DNA of 64,000 nucleotides from JANQQN01 sp964519665 (GTDB lineage: Bacteria > Myxococcota > Kuafuiibacteriia > Kuafuiibacteriales > Kuafuiibacteriaceae), in assembly GCA_964519665.1 (NCBI GenBank), contig CAZFIV010000024.1, positions 1-64,000 of the forward strand, read 5' to 3'. The notes beneath the pieces are model-generated. The model made no database searches. It worked only from the letters and a program-made list of their open reading frames with translations, and was not told where the DNA came from. Numbering within the stretch: the first letter of the stretch is position 1; each line of letters opens with the position of its first letter. Of the stretch, positions 32,693-41,231 are shown piece after piece. The translations under genes and the position numbers were made by a program.

Positions 32693-34831
32693 GTGGAGCC
32701 GTCGATCGTGGCGGCGGTTGCGGTCACCGTCGCAATCGTCAGCCTGGCGCTCGGGGCCCGCCGAATCGCGACCGGTTGGGCGGCGTCATGGCGCCTGGCG
32801 CCGTTCGGCGAGTCGACGCTCGCGTTCGCACTGGCGTTCGGCGGCTTTTTGGTACCCTGCGCGGTCGCCGCCCGTGCGGTCGAAAGCTTCGACGCCGGTT
32901 TGGTCGCCGCCGCAGCGACCGGTATCGGCCTGATGGCCTTCGGCCGGCGATGCCCGAACGGTCGCGCTCCGCTCGCGCCGGCGACGACCCGAGCGGTGGT
33001 GTGGCTTGTGCAATTCGTCCTGCTCGCGCTGTACGCGTACGTGTCGTGGCGCTACCAAATGCACGACGAGCACGGGCTGTTCAGTCACAAGTCGATGATC
33101 GAGCAGCTCCGTCGGAACGAATATCCACTGTACTATCCGTCGTTGCCGGGCGGGGAGGCTCGCTATCACTATGGCTTCGATCTGCTCGCCGGTGGGCTCG
33201 CGCGAGCGTACGGGCTGACCAGCGACCTCGCCATCGACCTCGTAGGGCTGGGGCTGGTGTGGTTCATGGGTTGGGCGGCGGCCGCGGTGGTGGCGGATGA
33301 AGGGGCCGAGCGGTCAGCGCCCCTGGCGGCGGTCGCCGTCCACCTTGGCGCGGGCCTCGCGTTCGTACTGTTGGCCGGAGAACCGGACCGCCACCCGCGT
33401 TGTCTGGCGCAGTATCACGAGCCGTCGTGCGGGGTGGAGTTGTTCCCGACGCAGTTCCTCAACGTTTTTCAGCACCCGGTCGCGGTGGGGGTGCCGATGT
33501 TCCTGGCCTTCGTATTGGTCGTGCCCCGGCTCATCGGTTCGCCGACGCGATGGATGGCCGGTGCCTCGTCGATGGACATCGAGGCCCGGCCTCGATCGCT
33601 GGTGGTGCTCGCGGGCCTCGGTACGGTGGTGCTCGGCGGTCTCGCGGTCGGGCAGTTCGTTTACTTTGCGCTGGGTTGCCTGGCCGCGCTGGCCTTTTTT
33701 GCAATGAGACAGGCCGTCGACTTTGCCCTCGGGCGTTTGGCGGCCGCGGCCGACTCGGCGGTCAGCGGTCGGCTGGCGGGGTGGGTCAAGGCGGGTGGGG
33801 GCCAAGCAGCGAAAGCGGTCGGCCCCTCGCCGCGCGCCTCCGGATGGTCGGGGTGGCGAGGCGCTTTGGTGCTGACCGGGGTGCTCGCTCTCGGATTTGG
33901 GCTCGCGATCCTCGAAGGCGGCATGCTCGCGAACGACCCGAGTATCGCTCCGAATCTGGTCCGTCTCCGAACGGTGGTGGGGTTTCCCCAAAGCGAGTCC
34001 TGGGCTAGAATCCTGTGGCACCACGTCGTGAATCTTGGGATCGGCTTCCTTCTGTTGCCGATCTTCGTCGGTGCGTCGGTGAGCCGGCGCCGGCCGCAAG
34101 TAGCGTTGCTGACCGTATTTGCGATCGGGGGCATTGTGGTCGCCCATCTCTTCGACTACACGCGGTCGTGGGATATCGTGAAATTCCCGTCGGCGGCTTC
34201 GTTCGCCCTTAGTCTGCTCTACGTCGCGGTGGCCGATGACTGGCTCCGAAGAACGTCCGGCTCGGAGACCAGCGCCGGCGTGGTTGCGCGCTGGGGGCGT
34301 CGCTTCGGAGCTGCATTGTTGATGGGCACCGGCGCCACTGCGGCTCTGTACGTGGCCGTTCCGTTGCCGCATCCGTACGCGCTGTACAGTTTAGGGAATC
34401 GACAGCCGGACCCGCTGGTGAAGCAGACCATCGACTGGTGGCGAAGCCACGGCTATCGGAGCGAAGACGTGATCTACGCGCAGTCGAACATCGCCCAGGA
34501 CCTCTCGATCTTCGGAGGCCTGTCGGTCGTCGCGCAGGACGCCGACCTCTACTACATGGGCGTCGACACGTCGGTACTCCAGCGCCAATCACGGCTGGCT
34601 CGTCGGGTGCGGGCCACGCTCGACCGCAGAGCGCTCGAAGGGCTCGGAGTTCGGTGGCTGATGTTCTCGAACGAGGAGGTCCGTAACCTCGGACCGAGAG
34701 CCCGGGCGGTGTTGGCGTCGCCGCCGCCGTGGCTGCGCGAAGTCCAAGTGTTCGAAGGTCGCGGCCCCGACAAGGACCGTCGTATCTGGCGCATCGACCT
34801 CCGACCGAACGCTGCGGCCGAACCTCGATAG
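32693..34831 (+). CDS. Large polytopic membrane protein of unknown function
   Basis: The 712-residue protein has about 12-14 membrane segments and ends in a soluble 180-residue domain that opens near RQPDPLVKQTIDWW and ends with a hydrophilic tail (SPPPWLREVQVFEGRGPDKD). The first periplasmic loop contains DEHGLFSHKSMIEQL, reminiscent of GT-C or YfhO-like proteins, but no diagnostic motif is conserved. GTG at 32693 lies at the end of the methyltransferase gene, so the two are coupled. A lipid-linked sugar transferase is possible but unproven. Confidence 0.65.
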   Translation: MEPSIVAAVAVTVAIVSLALGARRIATGWAASWRLAPFGESTLAFALAFGGFLVPCAVAARAVESFDAGLVAAAATGIGLMAFGRRCPNGRAPLAPATTRAVVWLVQFVLLALYAYVSWRYQMHDEHGLFSHKSMIEQLRRNEYPLYYPSLPGGEARYHYGFDLLAGGLARAYGLTSDLAIDLVGLGLVWFMGWAAAAVVADEGAERSAPLAAVAVHLGAGLAFVLLAGEPDRHPRCLAQYHEPSCGVELFPTQFLNVFQHPVAVGVPMFLAFVLVVPRLIGSPTRWMAGASSMDIEARPRSLVVLAGLGTVVLGGLAVGQFVYFALGCLAALAFFAMRQAVDFALGRLAAAADSAVSGRLAGWVKAGGGQAAKAVGPSPRASGWSGWRGALVLTGVLALGFGLAILEGGMLANDPSIAPNLVRLRTVVGFPQSESWARILWHHVVNLGIGFLLLPIFVGASVSRRRPQVALLTVFAIGGIVVAHLFDYTRSWDIVKFPSAASFALSLLYVAVADDWLRRTSGSETSAGVVARWGRRFGAALLMGTGATAALYVAVPLPHPYALYSLGNRQPDPLVKQTIDWWRSHGYRSEDVIYAQSNIAQDLSIFGGLSVVAQDADLYYMGVDTSVLQRQSRLARRVRATLDRRALEGLGVRWLMFSNEEVRNLGPRARAVLASPPPWLREVQVFEGRGPDKDRRIWRIDLRPNAAAEPR

Positions 34832-34872
34832 CGGTCGAGCTCGGCTGACCACCGCCGTCGCTTGGTCGTTGC

Positions 34873-35400
34873 CTACAGCTCGACCCGCAAGCGGGGATAC
34901 AGCTTGGTCCAGCGCTTATCTTGCAGTCGTGCTTGCACGAGATCGCGAAGGTCGTCGGACACCGGTCGAACGATGCCATCGAATAGGTCAGTCAATCCGT
35001 ACGGCGCGATCACGGTCAGCCGGTCGCGGTGGTCTACGGCGACCGCAACCGCGCTCGCCGTCTCCGGGCCGCGGCGAACGGCGGTCTCGATGCTGTCGAC
35101 GGGCGGCGACCAGCGCGCGACGTTGACGACCGACCAGTTCTTCTTGGGGCTTCGGAACGCCAGCTCGCGGCCAAGGTTGCGATCGACCGCTTCGTCGGTG
35201 CGGTCGGCGTCGAAGTAAATGACGTCGATATTGTTGAGCGGGGTCATCGGTCGCTCGTGTAGATGGTCCCAAACCATGTTGCGAACGAAGCCCCCGGTCA
35301 CGAAGCCGTTGGGAAGGTCGAGATCGCAGACCAGGCGAAGAACACCCATGCGCCAACGGTCGTCCGCGATGAGATGGCCGAGCACCTCGTGATCATCCAT
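34873..35400 (-). CDS. NTP_transf_6-family nucleotidyltransferase-like protein
   Basis: The 175-residue protein resembles the COG3575/PF06042 family: FVTGGFVRNMVWDHLHERP, LNNIDVIYFDADR and the C-terminal APYGLTDLFDGIVRP are aligned. The family has a nucleotidyltransferase-type fold with a GG and Dx D-type site; here the usual D(I/V)D reads NNID, so one metal ligand position is Asn. Substrate is unknown. ATG at 35398-35400 lacks a clear ribosome site. It is divergent from the Nudix gene. Confidence 0.8.
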   Translation of the reverse strand: MDDHEVLGHLIADDRWRMGVLRLVCDLDLPNGFVTGGFVRNMVWDHLHERPMTPLNNIDVIYFDADRTDEAVDRNLGRELAFRSPKKNWSVVNVARWSPPVDSIETAVRRGPETASAVAVAVDHRDRLTVIAPYGLTDLFDGIVRPVSDDLRDLVQARLQDKRWTKLYPRLRVEL

Positions 35401-35540
35401 GTAGCTGTCTCAATAATACGCGCGGGTTGGGTTGACGATGGGGGTGTGGACACCGGCGTCGGGACCGGTGGATCACTTCGGTGCGGGTCGCTTCTCGGCC
35501 CTTGCTTCATCGGGAACCTCAATCGTAGTTCACCGACTCG

Positions 35541-36311
35541 GTGATGACGTCCACGTCCGGTTTGCCGGCGCGCTCCCTGAGCCCGTTGCAGTCTTCCGGG
35601 GATGATCTGCAGTTACCAGAGGACACGACCCCCGAACCCGTGCCTCGTTCCGCCGTCGCCGTCGACATCGTTATTTTCACCATCGTCGATGCAGATTTGA
35701 AGGTATTGCTGACAAAACGGGAAAAGCCTCCGTTCAAGGACAACTGGGCTCTCCCCGGAAGCTTCGTCATGGTGGAGGAGGCACCCGACCAAGGCGAAGA
35801 CCTCGAGGAGGTCGCGGCGCGCCGCCTGTCCCAAGAGACCCGGCTGCCCCGAGGCTCGGTTTTTTTCGAGCAGCTCTACACGTTCGGGCGCGCCGGTCGC
35901 GACCCCCGCACGCGAGTGATCAGCGTTGCCCACTACGCACTGGTGCGGCCTAATCTTGCGCCGTTTGTGGCGGCCATCGACGACGGGCCGGACGCGGTCT
36001 GGAAGTCGGTGAGCGAAGTGCAGAATCTTTCCCTCGCCTTCGACCACAGCGACATGCTCGGTGTCGCCCTCGAACGCATTCGGGGCAAGGTCGACTACTC
36101 GCCGATCGCTTTCGAGCTCGTCCCTGATACATTTTCGATCCCCGAGCTTCGGGCGGTGTACGAGGTCATCAAAGGCACTACGTACGATCCCGGCAACTTT
36201 CGGCGCCGATTCAACCGCATGGTGACCGACGGCATTATCGAGCGGGCGCCCGGCAAGCGGATCACGGCCTCGAAGCCCGCTCAGGTCTTCAGGTTCGTCC
36301 GCAACCGCTGA
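35541..36311 (+). CDS. NrtR-like Nudix regulator (Nudix plus winged helix)
   Basis: The 256-residue protein has a Nudix domain (about 38-170: VDIVIFTIVDADLKVLLTKR, LPGSFVMVEEAPDQGEDLEE and AARRLSQETRLP) and a winged-helix C-terminal domain (about 185-250: FELVPDTFSIPELRAVYEVI, FRRRFNRMVTDGIIERAPGKR), the layout of NrtR-type repressors of NAD metabolism. The Nudix box differs from GX5EX7REUXEEXGU (the EE pair reads SQETR), as is common in ligand-sensing members with no hydrolase activity. An ADP-ribose-type ligand and DNA operator are inferred. GTG 35541 and ATG 35544 are alternative starts. Confidence 0.85.
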   Translation: MMTSTSGLPARSLSPLQSSGDDLQLPEDTTPEPVPRSAVAVDIVIFTIVDADLKVLLTKREKPPFKDNWALPGSFVMVEEAPDQGEDLEEVAARRLSQETRLPRGSVFFEQLYTFGRAGRDPRTRVISVAHYALVRPNLAPFVAAIDDGPDAVWKSVSEVQNLSLAFDHSDMLGVALERIRGKVDYSPIAFELVPDTFSIPELRAVYEVIKGTTYDPGNFRRRFNRMVTDGIIERAPGKRITASKPAQVFRFVRNR

Positions 36312-36347
36312 TTGCTCCCCGCGGTCGCATGGGCTAGGCCGACCACT

Positions 36348-36710
36348 ATGGCCCGCCTGATTGAAGGTCCTACGGTGGTCGAGGCTGCCGGCAACAAGCC
36401 CAAGATCATCAAAGAGTTCGTCGGACGGGTGAACACGTCGACTGACGGCGTAAGTATCGCGCACATGCAGTCGCCGCCGGGGTGGGTCGAGCCGGGCCAG
36501 CGCCCGGAGTTCGACGAGTACACCCTCGTCTTGCAGGGGACCTTGCGCGTTGAGTTCGAAGGTGGCTTCCACGACGTGCGGGGCGGCCAAGCCGTGTTCG
36601 CTCCCAAGGGCGAATGGGTCCGGTACTCCACCATGAATGAAGGCGCCACATACGTGGCGGTTTGCATGCCGGCTTTCTCACCCGACACCGTGCACCGTGA
36701 TGACTCCTGA
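36348..36710 (+). CDS. Small cupin-domain protein
   Basis: The 120-residue protein contains one cupin fold: EFDEYTLVLQGTLRVEFEGG is the first motif and GGQAVFAPKGEWVRYS the second, although only part of the usual His ligands are present. Small cupins of this kind bind metals or sugars and often act beside an enzyme. I chose ATG 36348 (MARLIEGP) over a TTG at 36312. Its stop overlaps the SDR start, so the two are translationally coupled. Confidence 0.82.
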   Translation: MARLIEGPTVVEAAGNKPKIIKEFVGRVNTSTDGVSIAHMQSPPGWVEPGQRPEFDEYTLVLQGTLRVEFEGGFHDVRGGQAVFAPKGEWVRYSTMNEGATYVAVCMPAFSPDTVHRDDS

Positions 36711-37482
36711 CCCTGCTTCCCCTCTGGACCTGCTCGACTTCTCGGGTCGGACCGTCCTGGTGACAGGGGCGAGTCGAGGCATTGGCCAGGGGATTGCGCT
36801 TCGGTTCGCCCAGGCGCGGGCGCAGGTCGTCGTCGGCTATCGAGCCGACGCCGATGGGGCAGAGTCGACGGTCAAGTCGATCGTCGGTGCAGGCGGCCGT
36901 GCATGCGTGGTTCAAGTCGACGTATGCGACCGCGACGCGTTTTCGGCCGCTGTCGACCTAGCTGAGACCCGCTTTGGCGGCATCGATGTGCTCGTCAACA
37001 ATGCCGGCGCCTACCCTTTGACCGCGTTCGCGGAGATGACCGACGACGCCTGGGAAGAGAACCTCGACGTCAACCTGCGCTCCGTCTTCACAGGCACCCA
37101 GCTGGCGGCTCGTCGCATGGGTCCAGGGGGTGCGATCGTGAACATCGCGTCGATCGAAGCCTTGCATCCCTCGCCGGGTCATAGCCACTACGCAACGGCA
37201 AAGGCCGCCGTGCTCATGCATACCCGAGCAGCCGCGCTCGAACTGGGGCCCCGAGGCATTCGGGTCAACGCGGTGTCGCCGGGACTGATCGACTACCCGG
37301 AGCTCCGATCCCTCTGGCCGGAGGGCGTTCAGCGCTATGCGGAGGCGGCGCCCCTGGGCCGAATTGGGGTCCGCGAGGAGGTCGCCGACGCCGTTTTGTT
37401 CTTGGCGTCGCCGGGCGCGCGGTACATCACGGGGGCCAACCTCGTGGTCGACGGTGGGGTCTGCGCGTCCCCCATCTTTTGA
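36700..37482 (+). CDS. Short-chain dehydrogenase/reductase
   Basis: The 260-residue classical SDR has the NAD(P) motif TGASRGIG (23-30), the NNAG motif (VLVNNAGAYP), a Ser in NIASIEA, and the catalytic YATAK pair (Tyr and Lys). The C-terminal PLGRIGVREEVADAVLFLAS region is typical of FabG-like enzymes. Substrate is unknown; coupling to a cupin (11-bp overlap) suggests a sugar or keto-acid reaction. ATG 36700 is chosen; the in-frame extension upstream only reads through the cupin gene. Confidence 0.88.
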   Translation: MTPDPASPLDLLDFSGRTVLVTGASRGIGQGIALRFAQARAQVVVGYRADADGAESTVKSIVGAGGRACVVQVDVCDRDAFSAAVDLAETRFGGIDVLVNNAGAYPLTAFAEMTDDAWEENLDVNLRSVFTGTQLAARRMGPGGAIVNIASIEALHPSPGHSHYATAKAAVLMHTRAAALELGPRGIRVNAVSPGLIDYPELRSLWPEGVQRYAEAAPLGRIGVREEVADAVLFLASPGARYITGANLVVDGGVCASPIF

Positions 37483-37957
37483 CGTTTGATTGGTATATGT
37501 CATCGGAAGAGCGTCCGGTTGGCGGCGGGCTGCCGGCCGGCGGGCTGGCGGCGGGCGGACTGGCGGCGGACTGGCGGCGGACTGGCGGCGGACTGGCGGC
37601 GGACTGGCGGCTGCCGGCCGGCGGGCTGGCGGCGGACTGGGCGCTGTACGCCCGCCGATGTGCTGGCGCCGAGACCTACGCACCTTCTGCGAGCGAGAGC
37701 GAGCTCCTGGAGGGGCGGCGTCGTCCAGCCGGATGGGCTCATCCGAACGTATGCTTGCGACCGCGATCTCTCGGGTGGGGTGACATCGCCGGCTGCCCTA
37801 TGACGCGGCGTGTGGTCGACATCTGAAGCGAAGCCGAGCACTATTGGAGGCTGCGCGGATGAGCCGGCGCGGATGGTCAAGAAGAATCGGGAACCATGAA
37901 TCTTCGATGGCGCGCCCCATGGGCCCGGACCGGCGAAATTCACCGAAGGAGTACACT
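37483..37957. other. Intergenic spacer with GC-rich repeats; no gene recognised
   Basis: This 475-bp stretch between the SDR and acetyl-CoA synthetase genes contains the 11-bp repeat described separately (37528-37640). The remaining bases carry no convincing gene or RNA by eye. The last part includes the AAGGAG ribosome site of the synthetase and, at 37859, an in-frame ATG with an upstream GGAGG that I judged secondary. Confidence 0.7.
37528..37640. repeat. GC-rich short tandem repeat (11-bp unit)
   Basis: ACTGGCGGCGG repeats about five times between 37559 and 37610. A longer near-duplicate (GGCTGCCGGCCGGCGGGCTGG) flanks it on both sides, near 37528-37560 and 37608-37640. Confidence 0.85.
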
Positions 37958-39895
37958 GTGACGGACGTTTATGAAGTACCGCCCGAGATCGCTCAACAGG
38001 CCCACGTCAACGAAGCCCGATACCAAGAGATGTATAAGCAGTCTCTCGACGATCCGGAGGGCTTCTGGCGGTCGCAAATCTCTCGGCTGACGTGGTTCAA
38101 AGAGCCGACCAAGATCAAGGACACTTCTTACGAAGGCGAGATTCGCATTCGATGGTTCGAGGACGGTGAGCTCAACGTCTGCTACAACTGCGTCGACCGG
38201 CACCTCGACCAGCGGGGAGACCAGGTCGCTATCGTGTTCGAAGGCGACAGCCCCGACGTCGACGCGCACATCACCTATCGAGAAGTGCACGAGCAGGTGT
38301 GTCGACTCGCCAACGTTCTGCGTGATCGCGGCGTCCAAAAAGGCGACCGGGTCATGATCTACATGCCGATGATTCCCGAGGCCACTTACGCGATGTTGGC
38401 CTGCGCTCGGGTCGGCGCGGTTCACTCGGTGGTGTTCGGCGGCTTTTCGCCCGATGCGCTTGCCGACCGAGTCAAGGATGCTCAAGCGAAGCTCATCATC
38501 ACCAGCGACGGCGGGCTACGCGGTGGCAAGGCGATCCCGTTGAAGGCGAACGTCGACGCGTCTCGAAAGAAGGTGGACTGGCCCGTCGAGGCTCTCGTTT
38601 TCCGTCATACGGGTATCGACGTCGACGTGGATGACCAGGTCGACTTTGACGCGCGAAAGCTGATGGCGGCCTCCTCTACGGAGTGCGAGCCCGAGCGAAT
38701 GAACGCCGAAGACCCGCTCTTCATTTTGTACACCTCGGGCTCGACCGGCAAGCCGAAAGGCGTCCTGCACACGACGGGTGGTTATCTGCTTTACGCCGCG
38801 TTCACGCACGAGATCGTGTTCGACTACCACGACGGCGACATCTACTGGTGCACTGCCGACGTCGGCTGGGTCACCGGGCACAGCTATATCGTGTATGGGC
38901 CGTTGGCCAACGGCGCAACGACGCTCGTCTTCGAGGGGGTCCCGACATATCCGACGCCGGCCCGCTTCTGGAACGTGGTCGACAAGCACAAGGTCAACAT
39001 CTTCTATACCGCGCCGACGGCCATTCGCGCGCTCATGCGAGCCGGGGATGAAGTCGTCAAGAGCACGTCCCGCGCTTCGCTTCGCGTACTCGGCTCCGTC
39101 GGGGAGCCGATCAACCCGGAGGCATGGCGGTGGTACCATAGCGTCGTGGGTGACGGGCGCTGCCCGAGCGTCGTCTCGTTGTGGCAGACCGAGACCGGCG
39201 GATTCCTGATCTCTCCACTACCCGGCGCGACGCGCCTGAAGCCCGGTTCGGCGACCCACCCGCTGTTCGGGGTGAAGCCCGAGCTGGTCGATTCGAATGG
39301 AGCGGTGCTGTCCGGGGCGACCGAAGGCAACCTGGTCATCACCGACAGCTGGCCCGGGCAGATGCGGACCATCTTTGGTGACCACGAGCGTTTCAAGCAG
39401 ACGTATTTCTCGACCTACCCAGGCAAGTACTTCACCGGCGACGGCGCTCGGCGCGACGCCGATGGGTTCTACTGGATCACGGGCCGAGTCGACGATGTCA
39501 TCAACGTGTCGGGTCACCGAATGGGCACCGCGGAAGTCGAGAGCTCGCTGGTGGCCCATCCCGCGGTCGCCGAGGCGGCGGTCGTCGGTTTTCCGCACGA
39601 CATCAAGGGCCAAGGCATCTACTGCTACGTGACCGTCAAAGACGGTATCGAGCCAAGTGAGCCGCTCCGGCAAGAGCTGGTCAACCACGTCCGCAAAGAG
39701 ATCGGGGCGATCGCCAAACCCGATTTCATCCAGTGGGCACCGGGCCTTCCCAAGACCCGATCCGGGAAAATCATGCGACGAATCCTCCGGAAGATCGCGG
39801 CCAACGAGCATGGGGCTCTCGGCGACACGTCGACCTTGGCTGACCCGGCGGTGGTCGACGACCTGATCCGGCACCGCAAAGACAGTGGCCAGTAG
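37958..39895 (+). CDS. acs: Acetyl-CoA synthetase (AMP-forming)
   Basis: The 645-residue protein is a canonical Acs: N-terminal VNEARYQEMYKQSLDDPEGFW, ATP motif LYTSGSTGKPKGV, DVGWVTGHSY, YFTGDGARRD, and the C-terminal acetylation-site region PKTRSGKIMRR with the invariant Lys. It converts acetate, ATP and CoA to acetyl-CoA, so the organism can assimilate acetate. I chose GTG 37958 because AAGGAG lies seven bases upstream and the N-terminus aligns with E. coli Acs; ATG 37859 would add 33 residues. Confidence 0.95.
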   Translation: MTDVYEVPPEIAQQAHVNEARYQEMYKQSLDDPEGFWRSQISRLTWFKEPTKIKDTSYEGEIRIRWFEDGELNVCYNCVDRHLDQRGDQVAIVFEGDSPDVDAHITYREVHEQVCRLANVLRDRGVQKGDRVMIYMPMIPEATYAMLACARVGAVHSVVFGGFSPDALADRVKDAQAKLIITSDGGLRGGKAIPLKANVDASRKKVDWPVEALVFRHTGIDVDVDDQVDFDARKLMAASSTECEPERMNAEDPLFILYTSGSTGKPKGVLHTTGGYLLYAAFTHEIVFDYHDGDIYWCTADVGWVTGHSYIVYGPLANGATTLVFEGVPTYPTPARFWNVVDKHKVNIFYTAPTAIRALMRAGDEVVKSTSRASLRVLGSVGEPINPEAWRWYHSVVGDGRCPSVVSLWQTETGGFLISPLPGATRLKPGSATHPLFGVKPELVDSNGAVLSGATEGNLVITDSWPGQMRTIFGDHERFKQTYFSTYPGKYFTGDGARRDADGFYWITGRVDDVINVSGHRMGTAEVESSLVAHPAVAEAAVVGFPHDIKGQGIYCYVTVKDGIEPSEPLRQELVNHVRKEIGAIAKPDFIQWAPGLPKTRSGKIMRRILRKIAANEHGALGDTSTLADPAVVDDLIRHRKDSGQ

Positions 39896-39933
39896 TCACC
39901 CGGCTCCGAGGTTTTGGCCTGAGCGCCGCTGAG

Positions 39934-41166
39934 TCACTCGTCTTCGTCGGCTTCGTCAAGGCGGCCGGGGCGTTGGAAGGGCGCCCCGCGTCGCCGAGAT
40001 GCGGGGCGCCCGGGCGAGACGACCGTGGGTCCGCCCCGTCGGACGGGATGCGGGCGTTGAGGCGCAGCCGAGCCCGGCGGCGGCGCTGAGCTTCCCGGAG
40101 CCGGGTTGGCCTCCGAGAAGGCGCCTTCCTCCCGGGCCTTGGCGCGCGCTCGCGCCTCTAGGGCCGCTTTCTTGAGGGCGGCGACGCGTTCGGCTTTGGA
40201 TAACGTGCGCGCCGGTTCGCTTTTTTTGGGGGCCGGCTCGGTGGTGCCCGTTCGACGAGTCCGGGTCGGTCTTGCTGCGGATGGTACGCCGTCCTTGCTC
40301 AGGTCGAATCGAACATCCTCATCTACCGGCTTCGCTCGAACGACCGGGCGGCGAGCGGCGGGGCGAGCGGGCGACGGCGCCGGCGCGGTCTTCGGGGCCC
40401 GCCGCTCGACGGTGATCGCCCCCGTGGGCTGGTTGGTCGGTGCGGGGCGGGGACTGGAGGCAGCGGGTCGGCGCGACCTCGGGGCTGGAGCCGGCGGAGC
40501 CTCTTCGGTGAGTTTCTGCGCGAGATCGGCCGCCTCCGCCGGCGACCGGGAGCAGTCGGCCGGGCGTCGATGTGGGTCGGTCAGGTCGAGGCGCTCCCCG
40601 GCCAGGAGCATCATGAGCGTCTGAGGGCCGTGCTGCAGAGCGTACTCGGCTTCGGCCGCGTACACCGGGAGCAGCCACACCAAGTCGATGCCCTCGTCGT
40701 CGTTCAAGCCGATGCGGTGAAACGACGGCACCAAAGTGAACGGAGGGACGAACAAGATGGCATCCATTCGGCAGAATGCCGCGAGCTCATCGCGGGCCCG
40801 AACGACATCGCCCAATCGAACCGCCTCGTCGTTGGCCTCGGGGAACAGGGCGAATGAAGCGAGCAGCCGGCGGATGGGCTCCATATGAGCATCCGGCGGC
40901 TCTCGCTGGAGGATAACGAGGGCTTCGACGCGGCGCCCGTCGTTCATACGGAATTGTGATGCGCCGCAGGTCGCGAAGACGACCGGCGCTTCGGGGCCGC
41001 CGGGGGCGAAGTACGCCAGGTTCAGCGCGGCGATCGGGGAGCCCGGCAACGGACTGCCCGACACCTCGTACACGTCTTGCGGCGGCCCGAGGTGTTCGAC
41101 CAGGTGCTTGCGCACGAGCAGGACCGTCGGGTTGTTGTCCAGGTCCACCGGAGCCGACGAAAGCAC
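39934..41166 (-). CDS. SUFU-domain protein with disordered Pro/Ala/Arg tail
   Basis: The 410-residue protein has an N-terminal domain of about 200 residues resembling bacterial SUFU (suppressor of fused) proteins, with NLAYFAPGGPEAPVVFATCG and GIDLVWLLPVYAAEAEYALQ as anchors. These are thought to act in contact-dependent toxin immunity or protein binding. From about residue 215 the sequence becomes a basic Pro/Ala/Arg/Thr-rich disordered tail that can bind nucleic acid or protein. No toxin gene is adjacent. GTG start at 41166. Confidence 0.8.
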   Translation of the reverse strand: MLSSAPVDLDNNPTVLLVRKHLVEHLGPPQDVYEVSGSPLPGSPIAALNLAYFAPGGPEAPVVFATCGASQFRMNDGRRVEALVILQREPPDAHMEPIRRLLASFALFPEANDEAVRLGDVVRARDELAAFCRMDAILFVPPFTLVPSFHRIGLNDDEGIDLVWLLPVYAAEAEYALQHGPQTLMMLLAGERLDLTDPHRRPADCSRSPAEAADLAQKLTEEAPPAPAPRSRRPAASSPRPAPTNQPTGAITVERRAPKTAPAPSPARPAARRPVVRAKPVDEDVRFDLSKDGVPSAARPTRTRRTGTTEPAPKKSEPARTLSKAERVAALKKAALEARARAKAREEGAFSEANPAPGSSAPPPGSAAPQRPHPVRRGGPTVVSPGRPASRRRGAPFQRPGRLDEADEDE

Positions 41167-41231
41167 GGCGCTCGTGCTTTTTCAAAGGAGGAGGGGGGAG
41201 CTCGACCGGCCGGTGCTGGAGAGGTCGGGGA

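Noticed and set aside
35541..36311. Active Nudix pyrophosphatase
   Set aside because: The Nudix box residues are altered and a winged helix follows, so a regulator is more likely.
37859..37957. Alternative acs start at ATG 37859 with GGAGG
   Set aside because: Adds 33 residues absent from Acs proteins; GTG 37958 has a better site and matches the family N-terminus.
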